This document shows positions 43,387 to 51,772 of a DNA stretch of 64,000 nucleotides, in pieces. The stretch is from Chelatococcus asaccharovorans (GTDB taxonomy: Bacteria > Pseudomonadota > Alphaproteobacteria > Rhizobiales > Beijerinckiaceae). Location: the NCBI RefSeq assembly GCF_003201475.1, contig NZ_QJJK01000012.1, forward strand, positions 62,001-126,000, read 5' to 3'. Below the pieces are notes generated by a model, which saw only the letters and a list, made by a program, of their open reading frames with translations, did not search any database and had not been told where the DNA came from. Numbering within the stretch: the first letter of the stretch is position 1; every line of letters begins with the position of its first letter. Both the position numbers and the translations under genes were made by a program.

Positions 43387-44961
43387 TCAGCCCTTCAAGG
43401 TATAGGTGCTCGGCAAGGTCAGGCCATTCGCATATTTCGTGGTCGCAACCTTGTCTGTATGGGCGATCGTCTTGACGCTCTGGTAGAGTGGAATCGTATA
43501 GCCCTGCTCCGCCGCGAAGCGATTGACGGCCTTGTAGCCCGCGACACGCTTCGCCTCGTCCACCTCCACCAAGAGCGGATGGATCATCTGCCCGAGGTCG
43601 TCCGACTTGAACGCGGAGAAGATCGACTTCGGATCGAGGAGATAGCCGGCATAGAACTCCGGATCACCGGCCGTGTTGCCCCAGCTGTAGAGCGTCGCCT
43701 CCTTCAGCGCACCGGCGCGCAGCCGCTCCTGGTAGGTCGATAGCTCGATCGTCTCGAGTTCGGCGTTGATGCCGATTTTCTTCCACATCTGGACGATGGC
43801 GCGCGCGACGTCGAAATCGCCCGGATTGACGCCGTTGGTGGTCGAGAGGGTGATCGAGACGGGCTTGTCCGGCCCGTAGCCGGCTTCCTTCAGCAGCGCC
43901 TTCGCCTTGTCCTCGGAATAGGCGAATTCGTAGTCCGCGGGATAGCCGGGCGTGCCCTTCGCGGCGGGCACGGAGATCGGCACCGCGGCGCCGCCGAAGA
44001 ACGCCTTCGACAGAGCGGCCTTGTTGATGGCGTGATGCGCGGCAAGACGCACCTTCTGATCGGCGAAGCCGCCGTTCTTCGTGACCTGCAGGATGGTGAT
44101 GTCGGTGATCGGGTCGATGGACGTCATCAGGCCCGGCACCTTGCCGAGGCGCTCGGCTTCGCGGATCGGCACGTCGATCGACATGCTGGCGCGCCGCGAT
44201 TCGATCGCCGCCGTGCGGGCGTTCTGATCGCGGACGATGTCGATCGTCACCCGGCCGATCTTCGGTTTGCCGCCCCAGTAGCGATCATGCGCCTCCAGGA
44301 CCATGCGCGCGCCTTGCTGGTATTCCACGACCTTGTAGGGACCCGAACCGACCGGCTTCTTGGTAAAGGCATCGATGCCCATCGTTTCCAGCGCCTGTTT
44401 CGGGACCACGAAACTCGCAAGAAAATACAGCCAGGAGATCGCCGTCGGCATCGGCTCGCTGAAATGCATCACGGCGCGTGTCGGCGAGATGACCTCGATA
44501 TCCCGCACCTTCCTCCAGATGAAGGCCGTATCGAGCTTCCGCTGTCCCTCCGCCACCGGCGCGTGGGGACGCTCGAAATAGGTGTAGCGGATGTCTTCCG
44601 CCGTGAAGGGGCTGCCGTCGTGGAAAACCGCATCGGCGCGCAGATCGAGGCCGAGCGCGAGACCCTTGTCGTCCACATAGCCCCATTTCGTGACGAGGCC
44701 GGGCAGGACCTCCAAAGTCGGTCCCTGGCGCAGCGGCTGATCGAAAACGGTCAGATAAAGGGAGAAGCCGGCGGGAAAGGTGCGCGCATTCGGATCCCAT
44801 GTCGGAACATCCGCCGGATAGGCAATCGCCAGTTCGCCGCCCGATGCCGCCTGCGCCAGCACGGAGCGGGGAACACCCAGCGCGCTCAGCGCGGCCATGC
44901 CGGCCCCAAATCCGAGAAGACGACGGCGGTCGGGTTGAAAGCTCATCGCGCGTTCTTTCAT
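43387..44961 (-). CDS. Family 5 ABC substrate-binding protein with Tat-like signal
   Basis: 524 residues from the ATG at 44961 (an ATG at 44946 is possible). The N-terminus DRRRLLGFGAGMAALSALG followed by LAQA looks like a twin-arginine leader, unlike the Sec leaders of the other binding proteins here. The mature part has GELAIAYPADVPTWDPNA, DLRADAVFHDGSPFTAEDI near residue 100, and KALLKEAGYGPDKPV near 355. First gene of binding protein - DppB - DppC - fused ATPase, the only complete peptide-type importer in the window. A CTTAAAATAA motif is 140 bases upstream. Confidence 0.92.
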   Translation of the reverse strand: MKERAMSFQPDRRRLLGFGAGMAALSALGVPRSVLAQAASGGELAIAYPADVPTWDPNARTFPAGFSLYLTVFDQPLRQGPTLEVLPGLVTKWGYVDDKGLALGLDLRADAVFHDGSPFTAEDIRYTYFERPHAPVAEGQRKLDTAFIWRKVRDIEVISPTRAVMHFSEPMPTAISWLYFLASFVVPKQALETMGIDAFTKKPVGSGPYKVVEYQQGARMVLEAHDRYWGGKPKIGRVTIDIVRDQNARTAAIESRRASMSIDVPIREAERLGKVPGLMTSIDPITDITILQVTKNGGFADQKVRLAAHHAINKAALSKAFFGGAAVPISVPAAKGTPGYPADYEFAYSEDKAKALLKEAGYGPDKPVSITLSTTNGVNPGDFDVARAIVQMWKKIGINAELETIELSTYQERLRAGALKEATLYSWGNTAGDPEFYAGYLLDPKSIFSAFKSDDLGQMIHPLLVEVDEAKRVAGYKAVNRFAAEQGYTIPLYQSVKTIAHTDKVATTKYANGLTLPSTYTLKG

Positions 44962-45100
44962 GAAGCCGTGCCTCTTGCTGTGAGAGAGGCCAGGCGTTTG
45001 TCTGGAAGTGATTTTTTGCCGCGTCGAAAGCCGCCTGCTTCCCACGAGGCGCGGGTTACGCCCAAGAATTCCACGTCCCGGAATGTTCCGTCCAAGACAT

Positions 45101-45165
45101 TATAGACTTAAAATAATTCATCAGTGCGGCGGCGCGTCAAGCCCGAAATATGGATTTACATATTT
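45101..45165. promoter_or_regulatory. Two shared promoter motifs upstream of the complete peptide importer
   Basis: TATAGACTTAAAATAA at 45101-45116 and ATTTACATATTT at 45154-45165. The second is identical over 12 bases with 29850-29861 upstream of iorA. They lie in the 251-base gap between the quinone oxidoreductase gene and the binding-protein gene, which otherwise shows no gene. Confidence 0.4.
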
Positions 45166-45212
45166 TGCCGACAGCTTGTGCAGATTGGGGAAGCCTGCCT
45201 TCCATTGGAGCA

Positions 45213-46130
45213 TCAAAGCGTGAGCACGATGCGTCCGCGCGTGACCTCGCCGGCTTCGATACGTCTGTGAGCCTCCCCGATATCGGCGAGCGGCAGCGTG
45301 CCGACCACGCCGGGCCGCCAGATTCCGTCTGCCGCCGCCTGGACCACGGCCGCCATCACATCCGGGCGGTCCGTGACCATTGCGCGCGTAACCGTGATGC
45401 CGCGCTCGCTCCGCTCAACGAATGGCGCGGCGACGAGATAGACAAGTTGCCCCCCGTCCCGCAGCACATCATAGGAGCGCGCGTGAACGTCACCGCCAAT
45501 AAGGTCAAATACCACGTCTTGCGGTTCGATTCGCGTGAAATCCTCTTCATCATAGGCAATGGCCCGCTGCGCGCCGAGGCTTCGCACATAGCCGCGATTG
45601 GCAGCGCGGCAGGTCGCACTCACGATGGCACCGCGATGATTGAGGAGCTGCACCATCAGGCCACCGACGGCCCCTGCCCCGCCATGCACAAGCACGCGCA
45701 TGCCGGGCGATACGGCAGCCGTCTCCACGGCGATCAGCGCGCTGAGCCCCGGCTGCAGCAGGGCGCCGGCCTCGGCGGTCGTCAAGGCGGACGGCGCCGG
45801 TACCAGAGCCGTGCGGGGACAGGCGATCAGGGTTGCTGCCGTGCCGCTTCCGCGCGGCGCGAGCAGGCAGATGCGATCACCGACGGCAAGATCCACCACA
45901 CCAGCGCCGAGCGCCACGACGACGCCCACCCCATCCCGGCCCGGGATCTGCGGAAAGCGCGGGGCGAAATGCTGTTGCAGTGCGCCGGCGCGGAGTTTCA
46001 CGTCGAAGGGCGCAACACCTGATGCCTGCACCTGCACGAGCACCTCGCCGGCGCCCGCCACCGGGTCTGGCGCCTCGACCAACCGCATGACGTCAGGCGG
46101 TCCATAACGATCATACTGGATGGCCCACAT
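45213..46130 (-). CDS. Zinc-free quinone oxidoreductase / MDR-family dehydrogenase
   Basis: 305 residues, medium-chain dehydrogenase/reductase superfamily, QOR-like branch. N-terminal GroES-like domain (APFDVKLRAGAL, PQIPGRDGVGVVVALG near residue 60), then the NADPH-binding motif VLVHGGAGAVGGLMVQL near 148. Structural zinc-type Cys clusters are absent. It reduces quinones or enoyl/enone substrates with NADPH. GAGAGG precedes the ATG. It starts 12 bases after the stop of the EthD-like gene, so both are one transcript. Confidence 0.88.
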   Translation of the reverse strand: MWAIQYDRYGPPDVMRLVEAPDPVAGAGEVLVQVQASGVAPFDVKLRAGALQQHFAPRFPQIPGRDGVGVVVALGAGVVDLAVGDRICLLAPRGSGTAATLIACPRTALVPAPSALTTAEAGALLQPGLSALIAVETAAVSPGMRVLVHGGAGAVGGLMVQLLNHRGAIVSATCRAANRGYVRSLGAQRAIAYDEEDFTRIEPQDVVFDLIGGDVHARSYDVLRDGGQLVYLVAAPFVERSERGITVTRAMVTDRPDVMAAVVQAAADGIWRPGVVGTLPLADIGEAHRRIEAGEVTRGRIVLTL

Positions 46131-46142
46131 GCTGCCTCTCGC

Positions 46143-46844
46143 TTAACGCGTTCCGATGATGTCGGTCGCCATCGGATAATGGGCGTTGCCGCCGTCATAT
46201 TTCGGGAACTGATAGTAATCGGCGCGAAGATCATGCCGCACGGGCGATTGCAGCGCCGCCGTCAAGGCCTCCGGGCTGTCGAACATCACGCGGTTGCGCT
46301 GGATGTGATGGACGCGCTGCCAGGGCATGGCGTCGCACCAGTCGATCCGCGACAGAACCTCGATCTCGCGGATGCCGGGGAAGCGCCGCATGATCTGCGG
46401 ATGGTGCGTGACATAGTGGGTGAACCAGGCGTTGAGATCCTCCGCCTGCCCGTCGTAGTGGACGACATAGCTGCAAGGCATCCCGCCGGCTGGCGCCTGA
46501 ACGCGGGGATCATCTACGGGAAACGGCCGGAGCGCCATGGCCTGCTGCGTCACGGTCGCGCCCGTGAGGCTCGGCCAATCACGGGCAAGGGCCTGCAGAT
46601 GGCCATCCGCTGCGATCGCCGCCTCAAGGTGGCTGAGCTCGTCGAAATAAAACTGCAACCCGAGCTGCGGCGGCGGGCCATCGCGATTGTAGATGTCCTG
46701 CGCAGTTTCAGGCGTATAGATATTGGCCCGGCGCAGGTTCGGCGTGCCTGCCACAATGTCCCGGATGGCCCGCGCGTCCGCAGGCGTCACGCGCCGACCG
46801 AATTCATCTTGATTCTCGAAGACAACGAAGTAGCAGAAGCGCAT
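46143..46844 (-). CDS. EthD-like / dimeric alpha-beta barrel protein
   Basis: 233 residues. It begins MRFCYFVVFENQDEFGRR and has a second half SYVVHYDGQAEDLNAWFTHYVTHHPQIMRRFPGIREIEVLSR, which resembles the EthD-type ferredoxin-like fold (a helix with HxPxxxxxPG pattern). Two such halves would make an internal dimer. EthD-domain proteins often accompany oxidative or dehalogenating catabolic enzymes, but their chemistry varies. It is divergent from an acyl-CoA ligase and co-transcribed with a quinone oxidoreductase. The family call is tentative. Confidence 0.55.
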   Translation of the reverse strand: MRFCYFVVFENQDEFGRRVTPADARAIRDIVAGTPNLRRANIYTPETAQDIYNRDGPPPQLGLQFYFDELSHLEAAIAADGHLQALARDWPSLTGATVTQQAMALRPFPVDDPRVQAPAGGMPCSYVVHYDGQAEDLNAWFTHYVTHHPQIMRRFPGIREIEVLSRIDWCDAMPWQRVHHIQRNRVMFDSPEALTAALQSPVRHDLRADYYQFPKYDGGNAHYPMATDIIGTR

Positions 46845-46886
46845 GAATAGCCTCCTATACGCCTGCGAAACTTGATAATACTTTTA

Positions 46887-46905
46887 GCTTTCCCGCCCGG
46901 AAAGC
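46887..46905. promoter_or_regulatory. Inverted repeat in divergent EthD-like / ligase promoter region
   Basis: GCTTTCC, spacer CGCCC, GGAAAGC, midway between divergent start codons at 46844 and 46994. AATTTGCATTTTCATAT (46939-46955) lies nearby and resembles the ATGCATTTGCAT motif upstream of other catabolic operons. Possible operator; no cognate regulator in the immediate neighbourhood. Confidence 0.4.
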
Positions 46906-46993
46906 GACATAAGACAGTTTTATTTCATATTGCACATTAATTTGCATTTTCATATAGTCGCCCCAGCCTATCGACAGGGATCGGACCTTCGCC

Positions 46994-48613
46994 ATGCCGG
47001 CAGACACTCATTCGCCTCAGCCAGCCGAATTGTTCGCGCCGCCGGAGCGCACCGTGCCGACGTTGCTTGAGCGCCAAGCCGCACGGTTCGGCGACCGTCT
47101 CCTGTTCTCCTGCGGGGATGCGCGCTGGAGCTATGCCGATCTCTGCGCCATCGTCGCGCGGCGTGCGAAAGTCTTGCAGGACGCCGGCATATCCACCGGC
47201 GACCGGGTGGCCCTGATCGCCGGCAACAGTCCGGAACTCATCGAGATCGTGCTGGCCTGTGGCTGGCTCGGCGCAGTATCCGTGCCGATCAACACGGCAT
47301 CGCGCGGCTTCCAGCTCCAGCATATTCTCGGCAATTGCGCGGCGCGCCTGCTGATCGTGGAGGCCGAGTTCCTGCCGGCTCTTGCCACCATCGACCTCGC
47401 GCGCCTGCCGGTCGACACGATCTGGGTCATCGGCGCCGCCGGGGATGAGGCGGCCATGCCCGCGGCGATCCAGGCGCGGGCCTTTCCCGACCGCGGCGAC
47501 GTGGCGATCGCGCCGGCCACCGTGGCGCCGGGCGATCCCTTCATCATTCTCTACACGTCGGGCACCACCGGGCCGTCCAAGGGCGTCGTCTGCCCGCATG
47601 GGCAGTTCTTCTGGTGGGGCGTCGTCACCGGGCGACAACTCGGCGTCGTCGAAGGCGATGTGCTCATGACGACCTTGCCGCTGTTCCATACCAATGCGCT
47701 CAATTGCTTCTTCCAGGCGCTGATCCACGGCGCCAGCCAGCGCGTCGAGCGGCGTTTCTCGGTATCCGGCTTCTTCGAGGCCTTGGAGACCCACGGCGCG
47801 ACCGTGACCTATCTCCTCGGCGCGATGGTGCCGATGCTGCTGTCGCGCGAGCCGAGCGCTGTCGAGAGCCGCCACAAGGCGCGGGTGGCACTCGCCCCGG
47901 GCGTGCCTGCCGGTCTCCACGACGCATTCCTGAAACGCACCGGCATCCTGCTGCTCGACGGCTTCGGCACCACGGAAAGCAATGCCGTCATCGGCTCCAC
48001 CCGCGACAATCTGAGGGCCAACTGGCTCGGAAAGGTTGCCGACGGGTTCGAGGCCATCGTCGCCGACGCAGACGACAATCCTGTCCCCGATGGTGTGCCC
48101 GGCGAGTTGCTGCTGCGCGCCCGCGAGCCCTTCTCCATGGCGTCCGGCTATTTCGGCATGCCGGAGAAAACCGTCGAGGCCTGGCGCAACCTCTGGCTTC
48201 ACACCGGCGACCGGGTCGTGCGCAACGCTGAGGGCTACTTCCGCTTCATCGATCGCATGAAGGATGCCATCCGTCGCCGTGGCGAGAACATCTCCTCCTA
48301 CGAGGTCGAGCAGGTGCTCGCGGCGCATCCGGCCGTGGGTGTGGCCGCCGTCTTTCCCGTCTCGTCCGAACTCGCCGAAGACGAGGTCATGGCCGCCATC
48401 GTGCTGAAGGAAGGGGTTGAGGTCAGCCCGACCGAGATCGTCCATTTCTGTGAGGGCAAGCTGTCCTATTTTGCCATCCCCCGCTTCATCGAGTTCGTCG
48501 AGGACCTGCCCCGCACCGAGAACGGCAAGGTCCAGAAGTTCAAGCTGCGCGAGCGCGGACGCTCGGCCACGACATGGGACCGTGACGCCGCCGGCATCGT
48601 GCTCAAGCGCTGA
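46994..48613 (+). CDS. AMP-forming acyl-CoA ligase (CaiC/FadD-like)
   Basis: 539 residues, ANL superfamily: activates a carboxylic acid with ATP to acyl-AMP, then to acyl-CoA. Seen: P-loop-like ILYTSGTTGPSKG near residue 180, GFGTTESNAV near 322, LHTGDRV near 402, hinge region KDAIRRRGENISSYEVE near 422 and the catalytic lysine in RTENGKVQK near 512. It resembles crotonobetaine/carnitine-CoA ligase (CaiC) types. Substrate unknown; the EthD-like/quinone oxidoreductase pair is divergent, and a thioesterase at 57224 may work on the same CoA pathway. Confidence 0.9.
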   Translation: MPADTHSPQPAELFAPPERTVPTLLERQAARFGDRLLFSCGDARWSYADLCAIVARRAKVLQDAGISTGDRVALIAGNSPELIEIVLACGWLGAVSVPINTASRGFQLQHILGNCAARLLIVEAEFLPALATIDLARLPVDTIWVIGAAGDEAAMPAAIQARAFPDRGDVAIAPATVAPGDPFIILYTSGTTGPSKGVVCPHGQFFWWGVVTGRQLGVVEGDVLMTTLPLFHTNALNCFFQALIHGASQRVERRFSVSGFFEALETHGATVTYLLGAMVPMLLSREPSAVESRHKARVALAPGVPAGLHDAFLKRTGILLLDGFGTTESNAVIGSTRDNLRANWLGKVADGFEAIVADADDNPVPDGVPGELLLRAREPFSMASGYFGMPEKTVEAWRNLWLHTGDRVVRNAEGYFRFIDRMKDAIRRRGENISSYEVEQVLAAHPAVGVAAVFPVSSELAEDEVMAAIVLKEGVEVSPTEIVHFCEGKLSYFAIPRFIEFVEDLPRTENGKVQKFKLRERGRSATTWDRDAAGIVLKR

Positions 48614-48630
48614 CCGCCGATCGGTCGAGA

Positions 48631-48662
48631 AGGCCCCGCCGGCGGCAGGACCGGCAGGGCCT
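48631..48662. terminator. Hairpin between convergent genes
   Basis: AGGCCCCGCCGG, loop CGGCAGGA, CCGGCAGGGCCT: 12-base arms with one mismatch, centred between the ligase stop (48613) and the binding-protein stop (48669). Probably a bidirectional terminator although a T-run is short. Confidence 0.6.
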
Positions 48663-48668
48663 CATCGG

Positions 48669-49616
48669 TCACGGCTTGTAGAAGTCCTTCACGACGACCT
48701 TGCCGAGATCCGTCTTGGTCTTGGTGATCTTCTGCTCCTGGAGGAAGTCCGCGATCTTCTCGTAGTCCTGAACGTCCTTGTCGGTCACGCTGCGGACCTT
48801 GCAATCGACCTCCTTGACGAACTGCACGGTCTGGTCGACCGGGATCTTGCCGGCCATCTGCGCCGCCTTCCCGGCTTCCTCGGGGTTGGCGCGAATGGCG
48901 TCGCAGGCCTGGGCGAGCGCACGCGCAACCTTCTCGGCGGCGTCCTTGTGGCCCTTCAGCCAGTCGGCCGAGGTCACGAGGACGATGGTGCCGAGATGGC
49001 CGACGTCCTCGCTCACCGCCAGAATGGTGGCGCCCTGCTTCACGGCGAGCGACGGCCAGGGCTCCCAGATGAAGAAGGCGTCGATATCACCACGCGTCAG
49101 CAGGGCGGGCAGTTCCGGCGGCGCGGAGCGCACCAGCTCGACATTCGGGATATTGAACTTCTTCATCGCCAGCCGAACGGCATATTCGCTGTCACCGGCC
49201 GGCGCGAAGCCGATCTTCTTGATCTGGCTCGGATCGGTGATGCCCTTGCGGGCGGCGAGCTTCACGAACTTCCCATGCGTCTCGACGATGGCGAGGATAC
49301 GAATGTCGACCCGCGAGCCGCGATTGATGGCGGCGGGCGAGCCGACAATCGTCATGTTGAGCTGTCCCGCGCCGACCGCATCGGTCGCCTCACCGCCCGA
49401 CGGATAGTTCTGCGTCGTGACATTCAGCCCTTCCTTCTCGAAGAGCTTGTTCTGCAACGCGACGAACACAGGCGAGAACGATGCGTCCACACCGGTGCCG
49501 ATGGTCACCGGCTCGGCGGCTAAGGCGGATGCAGCCGAGAGGCTGAGGCTTGCGACGGCAGCGATGCCCAGACGGCGCAGCGTCAAGGCCGTAGTCCTGC
49601 GCAGTGATGTTGTCAT
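48669..49616 (-). CDS. NMT1/TauA-type ABC transporter substrate-binding protein
   Basis: 315 residues, SsuA/TauA/ThiY-like binding protein. A Sec signal peptide with basic start MTTSLRRTTALTLRRLGIAA, cleaved near ALAA at residue 34. Family segments: FVALQNKLFEKEGLNVTTQNYPSGGEATDAV and VGSPAAINRGSRVDIRILA. It is the last gene of the minus operon; its ATPase and permease partners (55605-57217) are in the divergent plus operon, so one promoter region supplies all three parts. Confidence 0.9.
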   Translation of the reverse strand: MTTSLRRTTALTLRRLGIAAVASLSLSAASALAAEPVTIGTGVDASFSPVFVALQNKLFEKEGLNVTTQNYPSGGEATDAVGAGQLNMTIVGSPAAINRGSRVDIRILAIVETHGKFVKLAARKGITDPSQIKKIGFAPAGDSEYAVRLAMKKFNIPNVELVRSAPPELPALLTRGDIDAFFIWEPWPSLAVKQGATILAVSEDVGHLGTIVLVTSADWLKGHKDAAEKVARALAQACDAIRANPEEAGKAAQMAGKIPVDQTVQFVKEVDCKVRSVTDKDVQDYEKIADFLQEQKITKTKTDLGKVVVKDFYKP

Positions 49617-49657
49617 GATGATCCCACTCCTCTTTTTTCAGCACGTTTGTATTCAAC

Positions 49658-50467
49658 TCACCGGCGCGTTGCGCGCTTGGCTTTCGGTTGTTGCGATCTC
49701 GCCGCATCCGGGACTGCACGGAAACTCGCCTGGGCGTTCGCAAACCCTCGTGCAACCACATCGATGTCATTGGCCACGACCGTCATGTTGTAGCCCTCAG
49801 CGGCGCGTCGGGCCGCAGCCTCGGCATGCGGGGTGAAGATGCCGCAGGCGACGCCGGCTTTCCGGCACGCCGCCAGCACCGCTTGGCAGGCCTCCTCATG
49901 GCGCGGATCGGCCGCCGGGAACGTGCCCAGCGAAATCGCGAGATCTCCTGTGCCGATGAGGACGAGGTCCAGCCCTTCGACCGAAGCGATGGCTTCGGCC
50001 TGCGCCACTCCGGCGACGGTCTCGATCATCACACCCACGAAGGTATGGGCGTTGGCATCCGCGACATAGGCCGCGAAATCCCCGGCGAGCGGCCTGACAC
50101 CACCGCCCGAGCGTACGCCATGGGGCGGAAAGCGGGCCGCCTCCACGGTGCGGCGCGCTTCCTCCGCCGTCTCGATCAAGGGCACGATCACTCCTGCGGC
50201 TCCTGCATCGAGCGCGGTGCTGATGGCCCCTTTGCTGCTGTCCATGGTGCGCACCAGCAGTGGCACCTTGCCGCCCGTCACAGCCACGGCATTCTCCAGC
50301 GAATGCCTGTCCCACAGGCCGTGCTGCGCATCGATGACGATGGCGTCCGGGCGCGCGGCGGTTGCAAGCTCGATCAGCGCCGGCGACCCCAGCGAGAACC
50401 AGAACGCGCCGAACTGGCCGCCTTCATGGAGATGTCGGCGCAAGCTGCGCCCATTGAACACAAACAT
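49658..50467 (-). CDS. HpcH/HpaI-family 2-oxo acid aldolase
   Basis: 269 residues, class II pyruvate aldolase family (HpaI, 2-keto-3-deoxy-sugar-acid aldolase). Seen: IVIDAQHGLWD near residue 45 (catalytic His), LVRTMD near 72, GVMIETVAGVAQAEAI near 140 (metal Glu) and LIGTGDLAISLG near 168 (metal Asp). It cleaves a 4-hydroxy-2-oxo acid to pyruvate plus an aldehyde. Its start overlaps the stop of the FMN 2-hydroxyacid dehydrogenase gene, an oxidase that could generate its 2-oxo substrate. Confidence 0.9.
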   Translation of the reverse strand: MFVFNGRSLRRHLHEGGQFGAFWFSLGSPALIELATAARPDAIVIDAQHGLWDRHSLENAVAVTGGKVPLLVRTMDSSKGAISTALDAGAAGVIVPLIETAEEARRTVEAARFPPHGVRSGGGVRPLAGDFAAYVADANAHTFVGVMIETVAGVAQAEAIASVEGLDLVLIGTGDLAISLGTFPAADPRHEEACQAVLAACRKAGVACGIFTPHAEAAARRAAEGYNMTVVANDIDVVARGFANAQASFRAVPDAARSQQPKAKRATRR

Positions 50468-51756
50468 CAGATTGACCCGATCCCTTCCCGTTGTTCAGCC
50501 AATTGTTCAGCCAAGCCGTGTGATGGGCGGGCCAGGCTCCGCACCCCGCGCTCGGCGGGCAGGACCGCAAGGCCGTCGAGCGGATCGCTGCGCGCCGCCA
50601 GGCAATCCAGCCCGAGGTCCGCCACAGTGAGACGGCCGAGGAGCGCCATCGTGCGCAGGACCTCCTGTTCGAGGATCGCGAGCGCCCGCATCACGCCCGC
50701 CTCCCCCGCGGCGGCCAGGCCATAGAGCGTCGCCCGGCCCACCATCACGGCGTCCGCGCCGAGCGCGAGCGCCTTGACGATATCGGTCCCGCGACGAAAG
50801 CCACCGTCGACCAGAATCGTGAAGTCATCACCGACGCGGCGTCGCACCTCGGGCAGCGTCGCGACGCCCGAGACCATGCCGTCGAGCTGCCGGCCGCCGT
50901 GGTTGCTCAACACCACGCCATCGGCGCCGGCATCCGCCGCGCGCGCGGCATCATCGGCCGTCACAAGCCCCTTGATGATGAGGCGGCGCGGCCAGATCCG
51001 GCGCAACAAGGCGATGTCCGACCAGTCGAAGGCAAGGTCCATCTGCTCGCGGGTCCAGCTCGCCGTGCGCTTGTAAGTACGCTCGGCAGGCGGGATTTTG
51101 TCCGCGACATTGGCGAAAGTCGGCAAGCCCCGCGCCAGCACATTCGCCATCCAATGCGGGCGACGCAGCACATCCAGCTTGTTGGCCAAGGTCGGGTCCA
51201 TATCCCGGCCGTAATTGCGCCGGTCCCACTCGCGATTGCCGAAGGCGGCAGCATCGACCGTCACGACCAGGGCTTCCGAGCCTGCGGCGTCCGCGCGCGC
51301 GACGAGTTCTTCCATGAAAGCGCGGGCGCGAAACACGTAAAGCTGCATCCAATGCCTGACGCCCGGAAGCGCAGCGACATCCTCAAGCCGCGCGTTCGAG
51401 ACGGTGCTCTGCGTGAAGGGGATGCCGAAGGCGGCGGCCGCGCGCGCCAGACACTGGTCGCCCTCGTGCCAGTACAGGCCGTTCGACCCCGTCGGCGCAA
51501 TGACGACAGGCAAGCGCAGCGGCCTGCCGAAAAGCTTGGTCGATGCATCGACACCGGCGGCGTTGATCAGGGTGTTCGGCCTGAACAGGATGCGCGAGAA
51601 AATCTCGCGGTTCTCGCGCAAGGTCAGCTCTTCCTCGGCGCCGCCCTCGATATATTCCGTCACGAAGTTCGGCAGTCGCCGATGCATGCGGGCACGCAGA
51701 TCCGAGATGGCGACAGCCCTCTCCAGATTGGCTCCCATGTAGAACCGACGCCGCAT
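50467..51756 (-). CDS. FMN-dependent 2-hydroxyacid dehydrogenase/oxidase
   Basis: 429 residues, glycolate oxidase / L-lactate dehydrogenase (LldD) superfamily. N-terminal FVTEYIEGGAEEELTLRENREIF, flavin contacts VIAPTGSNGL near residue 92, LIIKGLVTADDA near 260 with the catalytic Lys, SNHGGRQLDG near 290 with the catalytic His and Arg, and DGGFRRGTD near 318. It oxidises an L-2-hydroxy acid to the 2-oxo acid. A 45-residue C-terminal extension is unusual. GGGAAG supports the start at 51756. It lies between GlcD-like and aldolase genes in one operon. Confidence 0.9.
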   Translation of the reverse strand: MRRRFYMGANLERAVAISDLRARMHRRLPNFVTEYIEGGAEEELTLRENREIFSRILFRPNTLINAAGVDASTKLFGRPLRLPVVIAPTGSNGLYWHEGDQCLARAAAAFGIPFTQSTVSNARLEDVAALPGVRHWMQLYVFRARAFMEELVARADAAGSEALVVTVDAAAFGNREWDRRNYGRDMDPTLANKLDVLRRPHWMANVLARGLPTFANVADKIPPAERTYKRTASWTREQMDLAFDWSDIALLRRIWPRRLIIKGLVTADDAARAADAGADGVVLSNHGGRQLDGMVSGVATLPEVRRRVGDDFTILVDGGFRRGTDIVKALALGADAVMVGRATLYGLAAAGEAGVMRALAILEQEVLRTMALLGRLTVADLGLDCLAARSDPLDGLAVLPAERGVRSLARPSHGLAEQLAEQREGIGSI

Positions 51757-51772
51757 CGTGCTCTTCCCCAGC